A stretch of 64,000 bases of DNA from Nostoc sp. RI_552 (GTDB taxonomy: Bacteria > Cyanobacteriota > Cyanobacteriia > Cyanobacteriales > Nostocaceae): NCBI GenBank assembly GCA_016124525.1, contig WGNO01000046.1, positions 1 to 64,000 of the forward strand. Reading direction: 5' to 3'. The notes under the pieces are model-generated. The model ran no database searches. It saw only the letters and a list, made by a program, of their open reading frames with translations, and was not told the DNA's origin. The position numbers were made by a program, and so were the translations under genes. The stretch's first letter is position 1, and every line of letters begins with the position of its first letter. Below, piece by piece: positions 18,585 to 27,189 of the stretch.

Positions 18585-21239
18585 ATGCAGCCTACAGATC
18601 CCAATAAATTTACTGATACAGCCTGGGAAGCAATTGTTAAATCTCAGGATATAGTCCGTGCATATCAACAACAGCAACTAGATGTTGAACATTTAATAAT
18701 TGCCCTTTTACAAGAACCCACCAGTTTAGCTATCCGCATTTTTGCTCGCGCTGAGGTTGACCCCATGCGCTTGCAACAGCAATTAGAAGCTTTTACTCAG
18801 CGTCAACCAAAAGTCGGTAAAAGTGATCAGCTTTATCTTGGCCGTCACTTAGATACTTTACTCGACCGAGCTTCAGAAATTAAACTGAAAATGCAGGATG
18901 CCTACATTTCTGTAGAGCATCTCATTCTGGCTTTTGCTGATGATGAACGGATCGGACGGCGGATACTTAAAGGTTTTAACGTGGATACCGCCAAGTTAGA
19001 AGCACAGATTAAAAGTGTTCGTGGTAGCCAAAAAGTCACAGACCAAAACCCAGAATCTCGCTATGAAGCCTTGCAAAAATTTGGCAGAGATTTAACAGAA
19101 CAAGCCAAAGCAGGAAAATTAGACCCAGTAATTGGACGGGATGACGAAATTCGCCGGGTAATTCAGGTGTTATCTCGCCGAAGTAAGAATAACCCAGTGC
19201 TAATTGGTGAACCAGGTGTGGGTAAAACCGCCATAGCTGAAGCTTTAGCACAGCGGATGGTGAATGGTGATGTGCCAGAATCTCTGAAAAACCGCCAGTT
19301 GATTTCTTTAGATATCGGTAGCTTAATTGCTGGGGCTAAATTGCGCGGGGAGTTTGAAGAACGCCTCAAAGCTGTGCTCAGGGAAGTGACGGAATCTAAC
19401 GGTCAAATTGTCTTATTTATTGATGAACTGCACACCGTTGTTGGTACTGGTTCTAATCAACAAGGGGCTATGGATGCAGGGAATTTACTTAAACCGATGT
19501 TAGCCCGGGGAGAACTGCGCTGTATTGGCGCAACTACATTGGATGAATACCGTAAACACATTGAAAAAGATGCTGCTCTAGAACGGCGTTTTCAGCAGGT
19601 ATTTGTAGACCAGCCTAGTGTTGAAAATACTATTTCCATTCTCCGGGGATTAAAAGAACGCTACGAAGTTCACCACAATGTCAAAATTTCTGACTCGGCT
19701 TTAGTTGCAGCTGCAACTTTATCAGCACGTTACATCAGCGATCGCTTCTTGCCAGATAAAGCCATAGACTTGGTAGATGAAGCGGCCGCCCAGTTGAAAA
19801 TGGAGATTACCTCCAAACCCGCGGAACTAGAAGCCATCGACCGCCGCCTGATGCAGCTAGAAATGGAAAAGCTATCATTGGCTGGAGAAGAAAAGGAAAC
19901 AGGCCCAGCTAGAGAGCGTTTTCAGCGCATTGAGCAAGAAATTGCTTCTTTAACTATTAAACAGCAAAAATTTAATGAGCAATGGCAAGGTGAAAAACAG
20001 CTACTAGAGGCCATCAGCATCCTCAAGAAAGAAGAAGATGCCCTTCGAGTACAAATTGAGCAAGCAGAACGGGCTTATGATTTGAATAAAGCGGCTCAAT
20101 TAAAGTATGGCAAATTAGAAGGCGTGCAGCGCGATCGCGAAGCCAAAGAAGCGCAACTGTTAGAAATTCAAAATCAAGGTTCTACTCTGCTGCGAGAACA
20201 AGTGACAGAAGCTGATATTGCCGAAATTGTGGCTAAATGGACTGGTATACCTGTTAATCGCTTGTTAGCGTCAGAACGGCAAAAATTACTGCAACTAGAA
20301 AATCATTTGCACCAAAGAGTAATTGGACAACAGGAAGCAGTGGCCGCAGTATCTGCTGCAATTCGTCGCGCCCGTGCGGGGATGAAAGACCCGGGTCGTC
20401 CCATTGGTTCATTTTTGTTCCTGGGGCCTACAGGGGTAGGTAAAACCGAATTAGCCCGTGCTTTAGCCCAGTTTCTCTTTGATTCTGATGACGCTTTGGT
20501 ACGTTTGGATATGTCGGAGTATATGGAAAAACACTCAGTATCCCGGCTAGTGGGTGCGCCTCCCGGATATGTGGGTTACGAAGAAGGCGGTCAACTTTCC
20601 GAGACTGTTCGCCGTCATCCCTATTCGGTGGTGCTGCTGGATGAAGTGGAAAAAGCACACCCTGATGTGTTTAATATTCTATTACAGGTGTTAGATGATG
20701 GAAGAATTACCGACTCACAGGGCAGAGCCGTAGATTTTCGTAACACCGTCATAGTAATGACAAGTAACATCGGCAGTGAATATATTTTAGATGTTTCTGG
20801 TGATGATAGTAAGTATGAAATGATGCAGACGCGAGTAACAAATGCCCTGCGATCGCACTTCCGCCCGGAATTTCTTAATCGGGTAGATGATATCATCATA
20901 TTCCATGCCCTCACCCGTTCAGAAATGCGCCATATCATCCGCATACAACTAAAACGGGTAGAAAAACTACTGCGTGAGCAAAAAATATCTTTTGAAATAT
21001 CAGCTGGTGCCTGTGATTATTTAGTAGAAGCTGGCTATGATCCCGTTTACGGCGCACGTCCACTGAAGCGGGCAATTCAGCGAGAAGTAGAAAACCCTCT
21101 AGCCACCAAGTTGTTAGAAAATACTTTTATTTCTGGGGACACGATTTTCATTGATAAAGGAGAGCAGGGTTTAACTTTTAGTAAAACAATGTCCATGAAA
21201 GTTACTCTCTCATCATCCATTGTCAAGGTGTTGGAGTAA
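18585..21239 (+). CDS. clpB: ATP-dependent chaperone ClpB
   Basis: An 884-residue AAA+ disaggregase that works with DnaK to extract polypeptides from aggregates. It has the N-terminal Clp repeat domain (1-145), NBD1 with Walker A GEPGVGKT and Walker B FIDELH, the coiled-coil middle domain (about 400-525) that distinguishes ClpB from ClpC, and NBD2 with GPTGVGKTE and the pore loop GYVGYEEGG. Length is normal. It is followed 250 bp later by htpG, grouping two heat-shock chaperones. Cyanobacteria often have two clpB genes; which paralogue this is cannot be said. Confidence 0.96.
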   Translation: MQPTDPNKFTDTAWEAIVKSQDIVRAYQQQQLDVEHLIIALLQEPTSLAIRIFARAEVDPMRLQQQLEAFTQRQPKVGKSDQLYLGRHLDTLLDRASEIKLKMQDAYISVEHLILAFADDERIGRRILKGFNVDTAKLEAQIKSVRGSQKVTDQNPESRYEALQKFGRDLTEQAKAGKLDPVIGRDDEIRRVIQVLSRRSKNNPVLIGEPGVGKTAIAEALAQRMVNGDVPESLKNRQLISLDIGSLIAGAKLRGEFEERLKAVLREVTESNGQIVLFIDELHTVVGTGSNQQGAMDAGNLLKPMLARGELRCIGATTLDEYRKHIEKDAALERRFQQVFVDQPSVENTISILRGLKERYEVHHNVKISDSALVAAATLSARYISDRFLPDKAIDLVDEAAAQLKMEITSKPAELEAIDRRLMQLEMEKLSLAGEEKETGPARERFQRIEQEIASLTIKQQKFNEQWQGEKQLLEAISILKKEEDALRVQIEQAERAYDLNKAAQLKYGKLEGVQRDREAKEAQLLEIQNQGSTLLREQVTEADIAEIVAKWTGIPVNRLLASERQKLLQLENHLHQRVIGQQEAVAAVSAAIRRARAGMKDPGRPIGSFLFLGPTGVGKTELARALAQFLFDSDDALVRLDMSEYMEKHSVSRLVGAPPGYVGYEEGGQLSETVRRHPYSVVLLDEVEKAHPDVFNILLQVLDDGRITDSQGRAVDFRNTVIVMTSNIGSEYILDVSGDDSKYEMMQTRVTNALRSHFRPEFLNRVDDIIIFHALTRSEMRHIIRIQLKRVEKLLREQKISFEISAGACDYLVEAGYDPVYGARPLKRAIQREVENPLATKLLENTFISGDTIFIDKGEQGLTFSKTMSMKVTLSSSIVKVLE

Positions 21240-21490
21240 AAAGGTTTGTAGTGGGGAGTGAAGTCCTCACTGCAAAAAGAGCAAAGTTGAAAAATTGGCA
21301 GAAAATAGTTGAAAGATGGGATCAAAAAACCTAACTATTTGAAAAATACAAATCAAAGGTAGTTCTTAAAATGGGTTAAGTAGGGAAATCCGCATCAGCA
21401 TTAGGGTGTAAACAAACCCAGATCAGGCAAGCCATTGCCGTCATTATGCCCTTAAAATTCACAATAGGCAAATTTTATTAGTCTAAGGTT

Positions 21491-23455
21491 ATGCTAGAAC
21501 AAGGCACTATCAGTATTCATACTGAGAATATTTTCCCCATCATCAAGAAGTCTCTGTACTCGGATCATCAAATCTTTTTGCGGGAATTGGTATCCAACGC
21601 TGTAGATGCCATTCAAAAGCTAAATATGGTATCCCGCGCCGGGGAATTTACCGGAGATACCAGTGAACCAGAAATCTTAATTGCTATCGACAAAGATAAA
21701 AAAAGTCTTTCCATTAGCGATAACGGCATTGGTATGACAGCGGAGGAAGTGAAAAAGTACATCAATCAAGTAGCTTTTTCTAGTGCTGAAGAGTTTATTC
21801 ACAAGTATGAAGGCAAATCAGACCAGCCAATTATTGGTCACTTTGGTTTAGGTTTCTACTCCTCCTTCATGGTAGCGAAGAAAGTAGAAATTGATACTCT
21901 TTCCTACAAAGAGGGAGGGCAAGCTGTTCACTGGACTTGCGACGGTTCCCCAGCTTTCACCTTAGATGAATCAAGCCGCACCACTCGCGGTACCACTGTT
22001 ACTCTGACCCTGCAAGAAGACGAAGAAGAATTTTTAGAACCTGCACGAATTAAGAATCTTGTCAAGACATACTGTGACTTCATGCCAGTGCCAATTAAAC
22101 TGGAAGGTGAAGTTATCAACAAGCAAAAAGCCCCTTGGCGGGAATCTGCTAGTAACCTCACTGAAGAAGATTATTTAGAATTTTACCGCTACCTGCACCC
22201 ATTTCAAGAAGAACCTTTATTGTGGGTGCATTTAAATACTGATTACCCCTTCATCATCAACGGGATTTTGTATTTCCCCAAAATGCGCCCCGATGTGGAT
22301 GTGACTAAAGGGCAAATCAAACTGTTTTGCAACCAAGTTTTTGTTAGCGACAACTGCGAGGAAATTATCCCGCAATTTCTGATGCCCATGCGGGGTGTAA
22401 TTGATAGCACTGATATTCCCTTGAACGTTTCCCGAAGTGCATTGCAAGGTGATCGCACCGTACGGAAAATCGGAGATTACATTGCCAAAAAAGTAGGCGA
22501 TCGCCTCAAAGAACTATACCGCGATCACCTAGAACAATACATCAGTGCTTGGAAGGATCTGGGTACATTCGTCAAATTTGGTGTTCTCAACGACGAGAAA
22601 TTTAAAAAACAAATCCAAGACATCATCATCTTTCGCACTACGGCCAAACTCAGTGAAAAAACCGCAACCCCAGCAGTAGAAGTTCAGTCTGCCGAAGGCG
22701 ATGTATGGCAAGATGTTTCTGCAAACTCATCGACTTTTCCATACACAACTATCAAAGATTACTTAGAACGTAACAAAGAACGTCACGAAAACCGAGTATT
22801 CTACAGCACAGATGAAGCAACCCAAGCCACATACATAGAACTCCACAAAAATCAAGGCTTAGAAGTCCTTTTTATGGACTCCTTCATCGACACCCACTTT
22901 ATCAACTTCCTAGAACGGGAATACTCCAATGTCAAATTTACCCGGGTAGATTCAGATTTAGATAACACCCTACTAGATCAAGACAAAACCAGCGAAATCA
23001 TTGACCCCAAAACCAGCAAAACCAAGAGTGAGGTAATCAAAGAATTATTTGAAAAATCCCTTAACAAACCGAAACTTAACATCCGTACCGAAGCCTTAAA
23101 ATCAGATGACCCCCAAGGTACACCGCCAGCAATGGTACTATTACCAGAAATTATGCGTCGCCTGCGGGAAATGAACGCCATCATGCAACAGCAAAATGCA
23201 GAATTTCCTGAAGAGCACATTTTGTTGGTAAACACAGCTCATCCCTTGATTCAAAATCTGGTAAATCTCAACCAAGGTAGTATCATTCAAACTGATGGTG
23301 AATCATCTACAAATCCATTAGTAAATATGATTTGCCAACACGTCTATGATTTAGCACTCATGACTCAAAAAGGATTTGACGCTCAAGGAATGAAATCTTT
23401 TGTCGAGCGTTCCAACGAAGTGCTTACTAAGTTGACGGAACAAGCCAGCAAATAA
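21491..23455 (+). CDS. htpG: Molecular chaperone HtpG (Hsp90)
   Basis: A 654-residue bacterial Hsp90, a dimeric ATP-dependent chaperone. The GHKL ATPase motifs are present: ELVSNAVDAIQKL (Asn that binds Mg-ATP), ISDNGIGMT and GHFGLGFYS. The middle-domain Arg is in LNVSRSALQGD. The start MLEQGTISIHTENIFPIIK is conserved in cyanobacteria. Full length, ending before a strong hairpin. Confidence 0.96.
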   Translation: MLEQGTISIHTENIFPIIKKSLYSDHQIFLRELVSNAVDAIQKLNMVSRAGEFTGDTSEPEILIAIDKDKKSLSISDNGIGMTAEEVKKYINQVAFSSAEEFIHKYEGKSDQPIIGHFGLGFYSSFMVAKKVEIDTLSYKEGGQAVHWTCDGSPAFTLDESSRTTRGTTVTLTLQEDEEEFLEPARIKNLVKTYCDFMPVPIKLEGEVINKQKAPWRESASNLTEEDYLEFYRYLHPFQEEPLLWVHLNTDYPFIINGILYFPKMRPDVDVTKGQIKLFCNQVFVSDNCEEIIPQFLMPMRGVIDSTDIPLNVSRSALQGDRTVRKIGDYIAKKVGDRLKELYRDHLEQYISAWKDLGTFVKFGVLNDEKFKKQIQDIIIFRTTAKLSEKTATPAVEVQSAEGDVWQDVSANSSTFPYTTIKDYLERNKERHENRVFYSTDEATQATYIELHKNQGLEVLFMDSFIDTHFINFLEREYSNVKFTRVDSDLDNTLLDQDKTSEIIDPKTSKTKSEVIKELFEKSLNKPKLNIRTEALKSDDPQGTPPAMVLLPEIMRRLREMNAIMQQQNAEFPEEHILLVNTAHPLIQNLVNLNQGSIIQTDGESSTNPLVNMICQHVYDLALMTQKGFDAQGMKSFVERSNEVLTKLTEQASK

Positions 23456-23468
23456 AAACCCGAAAAAA

Positions 23469-23498
23469 CTCTGTGGGAACCTAAAGGTTCCCACAGAG
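23469..23498 (+). terminator. Strong hairpin after htpG
   Basis: Thirteen perfect base pairs (CTCTGTGGGAACC) close a TAAA loop 14 bp past the htpG stop. The adjacent A-run lies on the 5' side, so on the plus strand it lacks a U-tract. Confidence 0.65.
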
Positions 23499-23567
23499 GT
23501 GTACTAAAGCCTGATGCAGACTAGAATAGAAAGGTTGTATTAAGATAGTAACTTGGAGATAGTTGTT

Positions 23568-23804
23568 ATGTCTCGTCGCTGCCAACTAACTGGTAAAAAA
23601 GCCAATAACGCCTTTGCCGTTTCTCACTCTCACCGTCGTACAAAACGCCTTCAACACGCAAATCTGCAAGACAAACGTGTTTGGTGGGCTGGTGGAAATC
23701 GTTGGGTAAGATTGAAGCTTTCCACCAAAGCCATCAAAAGTCTAGAAACCAAAGGCTTGGAAGCAATGGCCAAAGAAGCTGGAATTAATTTGAATCATTA
23801 CTAA
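23568..23804 (+). CDS. rpmB: 50S ribosomal protein L28
   Basis: A 78-residue large-subunit protein. [20 protein letters not shown] is the canonical L28 start, so I use the ATG at 23568 rather than an upstream one at 23553. Basic throughout, with the NLQDKRVWW segment typical of L28. It is transcribed alone and followed by a good intrinsic terminator. Confidence 0.96.
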   Translation: MSRRCQLTGKKANNAFAVSHSHRRTKRLQHANLQDKRVWWAGGNRWVRLKLSTKAIKSLETKGLEAMAKEAGINLNHY

Positions 23805-23875
23805 GCTTCTGCATAAGGTATACACTGCCAAAAATTTTTCAGTATTTACCTGTAAAAGAGTAATTACCCCAGTAA

Positions 23876-23899
23876 CCTCCCTATATCCGGGAGGTTTTT
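23876..23899 (+). terminator. Intrinsic terminator of rpmB
   Basis: The stem CCTCCC/GGGAGG with a seven-base loop is followed by TTTTT, the textbook arrangement. Confidence 0.8.
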
Positions 23900-23981
23900 C
23901 ATTGCCTGAGACTACTATATCTTATGAATAATGGCCAATATTGCTATTAACATAACTTAAGTTACTTACTTCAGGTATCCC

Positions 23982-24620
23982 GTGCTGACATCATTATTAG
24001 CTATTGCCAAACAGCACTTAATTATTTTCACTCGCTACCCAGAACCAGGAAAGACCAAAACCCGACTCATACCCGCCTTGGGTGCTGTTGGTGCTGCCAA
24101 TTTACAACGCAAGATGACAGAACATACGATATTTCAGGTTCGAGAACTCCAAAAAACCACTGATATTTCTTGGGAAGTACGGTTTGCCGGTGGTAACTCG
24201 CAACTCATGCAAGATTGGCTGGGATATGATTTAACTTACCAATGTCAAGGTGACGGTGACTTAGGTTCCCGCATGGCGCGATCGCTTGCTCATGCCTTTC
24301 AATCTGGTGCAGCACAAGTAATAATCATTGGCATAGATTGCCCTAGTATAAATTGTTACATTCTTAACCAAGCTTTTAAGCAGCTGCACACACATGATCT
24401 CACACTAGGTCCAGCCATTGATGGTGGTTATTACTTAATTGGTTTGTGTCGCCTCATCCCGGAATTATTCGTTAATATCAATTGGGGAAGCTCTCAAGTA
24501 TTACAACAAACCCTGAACATTGCCGAAAAGCTCAAAATATCACTGAGCTACTTACCTCCTTTAGCTGATGTAGATATTCCAGAGGATTTACCGATTTGGG
24601 AACAAAGTATAAAAAAGTGA
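23982..24620 (+). CDS. DUF2064/TIGR04282-family glycosyltransferase-like protein
   Basis: A 212-residue nucleotide-diphospho-sugar-transferase-like fold (DUF2064). The N-terminal IIFTRYPEPGKTKTRLIPALG is the nucleotide-binding signature of the family. GDGDLGSRMA, IIGIDCPSIN and AIDGGYYLIGL follow. Members are linked to arsenosugar synthesis or rSAM-associated transfer, but the exact acceptor is unknown. The start is GTG at 23982. It stands alone, with the HpsJ-like gene about 290 bp downstream. Confidence 0.8.
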   Translation: MLTSLLAIAKQHLIIFTRYPEPGKTKTRLIPALGAVGAANLQRKMTEHTIFQVRELQKTTDISWEVRFAGGNSQLMQDWLGYDLTYQCQGDGDLGSRMARSLAHAFQSGAAQVIIIGIDCPSINCYILNQAFKQLHTHDLTLGPAIDGGYYLIGLCRLIPELFVNINWGSSQVLQQTLNIAEKLKISLSYLPPLADVDIPEDLPIWEQSIKK

Positions 24621-24907
24621 AATGTAAATATCAAGAAAACAAATGCAATTTGTTCCTTTATCTTCTCTTCATATTCCTTCATTCCTTCATTCCATTCACC
24701 CTCGTATCTTCAATTACCTGGTGTTTTTAGAAGACAGTTTCCATAACAAATGATTAGCAGTGACAGGCTCAAAGAAGTATATACTTGGCTGATGTTTTTA
24801 TGTAACAGGTAGGTTTATAAAATAAGTTTCATACAACAGTTATAGGAACTATATTCAAGTTACTTTAAATAAGATAATCACTCGGAAACACACAAATTTG
24901 AAAAACT

Positions 24908-25774
24908 ATGACTAATCGTTTTGCTGCTGGTAACGCTCCTCTTACCCTCAGGGTAGTGGGCATAATTTTAGTTTTGTCCTTTTTACTCGACTTTTTAATT
25001 CTAATGTTACCTTTCCAACCAACTGATCGCGGATGGCAAATCAACCTAGCCAGCGCATTAGTTGACAGAGGCATTGTGCCTTTAGTTGGCATGGGAATGC
25101 TATTTGTCGGTTATTGGATTGATGCTGTGAGTGATAGCGATTCCACAAAGAGCAGTATCGGAGGGAATCTCCCAAAATCCTTGGATATCAGATTTCCCGT
25201 CCTCATACTCTCCAGTATCCTCGGGTTGATTTTCCTGCTCATTTTTCCTTTGCACTTAAATAATGTGCGACAAGCTAGCGCTCAAAACGTCGCTCAAATC
25301 CGTCAAGATGCCGAACAAGCAGAAAACCAACTGCAAAATCAGTTATCCCAATTCCAAGCCCAAATCAACAACGAACAAGGAAAGGCTCAACTAGAACAGC
25401 TACGAAACCAAGCCAAAAATCAGTTTACCGAGCTACTCAAAAATGAGCAAACATACCAACAAGCGCTGAATAACCCTCAAATTCCCCCAGCGCAAAAAGA
25501 ATTACTCAAAAAATTTAAAGAAAATCCTCAAGAACTGGATACCTTTATCGCCCAGCAAACAGACCCTCAAGCACTGGCAACTCAAAGATTAACCCAAATT
25601 CGCCAACGTCGAGAAGAAGCTGAAAAACAAGCCAAAGATAACGCTTGGAAGTCTGGCTTACGAATTGGTATGAGTAGTTTGCTGTTATCCATCGGTTATA
25701 TCATCATTGGCTGGACAGGTTTACGAAGTATGAGCGTTGTACAAGGTACTAAACGTAAAGCAGCAGCACGGTAG
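24908..25774 (+). CDS. HpsJ-like membrane protein with central coiled coil
   Basis: A 288-residue integral membrane protein. Hydrophobic segments lie near residues 15-37, 55-73, 93-115 and 255-275. Between the third and fourth is a long charged, Gln-rich helical stretch (about 118-245), probably coiled coil. This layout matches proteins annotated as HpsJ family, after a hormogonium polysaccharide gene in Nostoc. A glycosyltransferase follows 164 bp later, which fits a role in polysaccharide export or assembly, but that is inference from context. Function is unproven. Confidence 0.65.
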   Translation: MTNRFAAGNAPLTLRVVGIILVLSFLLDFLILMLPFQPTDRGWQINLASALVDRGIVPLVGMGMLFVGYWIDAVSDSDSTKSSIGGNLPKSLDIRFPVLILSSILGLIFLLIFPLHLNNVRQASAQNVAQIRQDAEQAENQLQNQLSQFQAQINNEQGKAQLEQLRNQAKNQFTELLKNEQTYQQALNNPQIPPAQKELLKKFKENPQELDTFIAQQTDPQALATQRLTQIRQRREEAEKQAKDNAWKSGLRIGMSSLLLSIGYIIIGWTGLRSMSVVQGTKRKAAAR

Positions 25775-25880
25775 TTCACCCTCAATGGCGCAGCAGAACG
25801 CATTAACTAAATCTGAATTACATGGGTTCGGAGTCAGTGGCTCTAGCCCTGTTTTTTCCTAAATTTGGGCATTACTTAGT

Positions 25881-25896
25881 GAGGGCTTTAGCCCTC
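25881..25896. repeat. Perfect hairpin GAGGGCT-TT-AGCCCTC
   Basis: Seven base pairs with a two-base loop lie in the spacer before the GT2 gene, inside a longer near-palindrome (AGTGAGGGCT...). It could attenuate readthrough or be a dispersed repeat. Confidence 0.5.
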
Positions 25897-25938
25897 ATTA
25901 CTACTGAGCAATTAACAAACTCCTGGAAAAACAAAGAA

Positions 25939-26793
25939 ATGTTTTCAATTTACATCCTTACATGTAACGAAGAGTTAGATATTGCCGCTTGTATCGAGTC
26001 AGGAATGTTATCTGATGACATTATTGTTGTAGACTCATACAGTAGCGATCGCACTTTAGAAATTGCCAATCGTTATCCTGTTCGTACAGTCCAACACGCT
26101 TTTGAAAGCCACGGACGGCAACGCACCTGGATGCTAGAATCTATACCTCCCAAATATGAGTGGGTATATATTCTCGAAGCCGATGAACGCATGACACCAG
26201 AACTATTTGCCGAATGCCAAGATGCCACTAAAAATCCCGACTATATTGGCTACTACGTTGCTGAACGTGTCATGTTCATGAATCATTGGATTCGCTACAG
26301 CACCCAATATCCCCGGTATCAAATGCGTTTGTTCCGCCACGGTCAAGTCTGGTTTACAGATTATGGTCATACTGAACGCGAAGTATGTAACGGTGCTACC
26401 AGTTTTCTCAAAGAAACATATCCACACTACACTTGTAGCAAAGGTTTAAGCCGTTGGATTGAAAAACATAACCGTTATTCTACAGATGAAGCTAAAGAAA
26501 CATTGTATCAAATACGACAAAACAAGGTAAACTGGCAAGATTTATTCCTCGGCAAAACAGAAATCCAAAGAAGACGCGCCTTAAAAGATTTATCTTTACG
26601 TTTACCCGCCAGACCACTCCTGCGCTTTCTCTATATGTATTTGATTTTGGGGGGTTGGCTAGACGGACGCCCAGGCATAGCTTGGTGTATATTGCAGGCA
26701 TTTTACGAATACCTGATTTTGCTCAAAATTTGGGAAATGAAAAATATCCCTACACCCAGTTTAGAAGTAGACTTATCTCAAGCTGAAATCTAG
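25939..26793 (+). CDS. Glycosyltransferase family 2 protein
   Basis: A 284-residue GT-A fold glycosyltransferase related to the lipopolysaccharide core enzyme WaaE/KdtX group. The nucleotide-sugar site shows ILTCNEELDIAACI at the N-terminus, then IIVVDSYSSDRTLEIA, and LEADERMTPEL carries the metal-binding acidic motif. A C-terminal hydrophobic region (LRFLYMYLILGGWLDG) may associate with the membrane. The frame is open from 25822, but the family start (MFSIYILT) is at 25939. Next to the HpsJ-like gene, it probably works on surface polysaccharide. Confidence 0.85.
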   Translation: MFSIYILTCNEELDIAACIESGMLSDDIIVVDSYSSDRTLEIANRYPVRTVQHAFESHGRQRTWMLESIPPKYEWVYILEADERMTPELFAECQDATKNPDYIGYYVAERVMFMNHWIRYSTQYPRYQMRLFRHGQVWFTDYGHTEREVCNGATSFLKETYPHYTCSKGLSRWIEKHNRYSTDEAKETLYQIRQNKVNWQDLFLGKTEIQRRRALKDLSLRLPARPLLRFLYMYLILGGWLDGRPGIAWCILQAFYEYLILLKIWEMKNIPTPSLEVDLSQAEI

Positions 26794-26850
26794 AAATTCA
26801 CACTGACAGAATTATCAGCAGCTTTTAATTGAGCGCGGTAGGTTAACACT

Positions 26851-26871
26851 CCCCTGCCTTTAGACGAGGGG
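26851..26871 (-). repeat. IS200/IS605-type end hairpin (left)
   Basis: Read on the minus strand it is AGAATCCCCTCG, TCTAAAGG, CAGGGGAG, a slightly decayed copy of the hairpin at 30415-30436 in inverted orientation. It lies just past the tnpB relic, where the right end of such elements normally sits. Confidence 0.65.
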
Positions 26872-26937
26872 ATTCTACATTCACAGTCAAAACTTGGTCA
26901 ACCAGGCCTGCGCCAAGGAAAGTAGAGGCCTCAACTC

Positions 26938-27084
26938 CTATAGCCTTAATATGCCTGACGGCACTCTACGCGAATGGGGATGCCCTCCCCCATTTTTTCC
27001 TAGATTGAGAATATTTACTGCTGCATTCACATCTCTTTGTAACCCATAACCACAAGGGAGCAGCAGCATATCTTGGCCTATGCC
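26938..27084 (-). pseudogene. tnpB: TnpB (IS605 OrfB) C-terminal relic
   Basis: The minus strand reads QDMLLLPCGYGLQRDVNAAV then NILNLGKNGGG and a stop. RDVNAAVNIL is the final RuvC/zinc-finger segment of IS605-family TnpB, an RNA-guided nuclease. Everything upstream is missing: a stop precedes this segment, and the STAND gene begins the next coding region. A dead fragment. Confidence 0.75.
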
Positions 27085-27189
27085 CTATGTCTTAAGAGTC
27101 GCTGAATATGTGGAATCTTCAAATATTCCCAATACTTAACAGCCAGGATTGTTAGCAATGGTTGTTAAAAAGATATAAGCTAGCTGCAT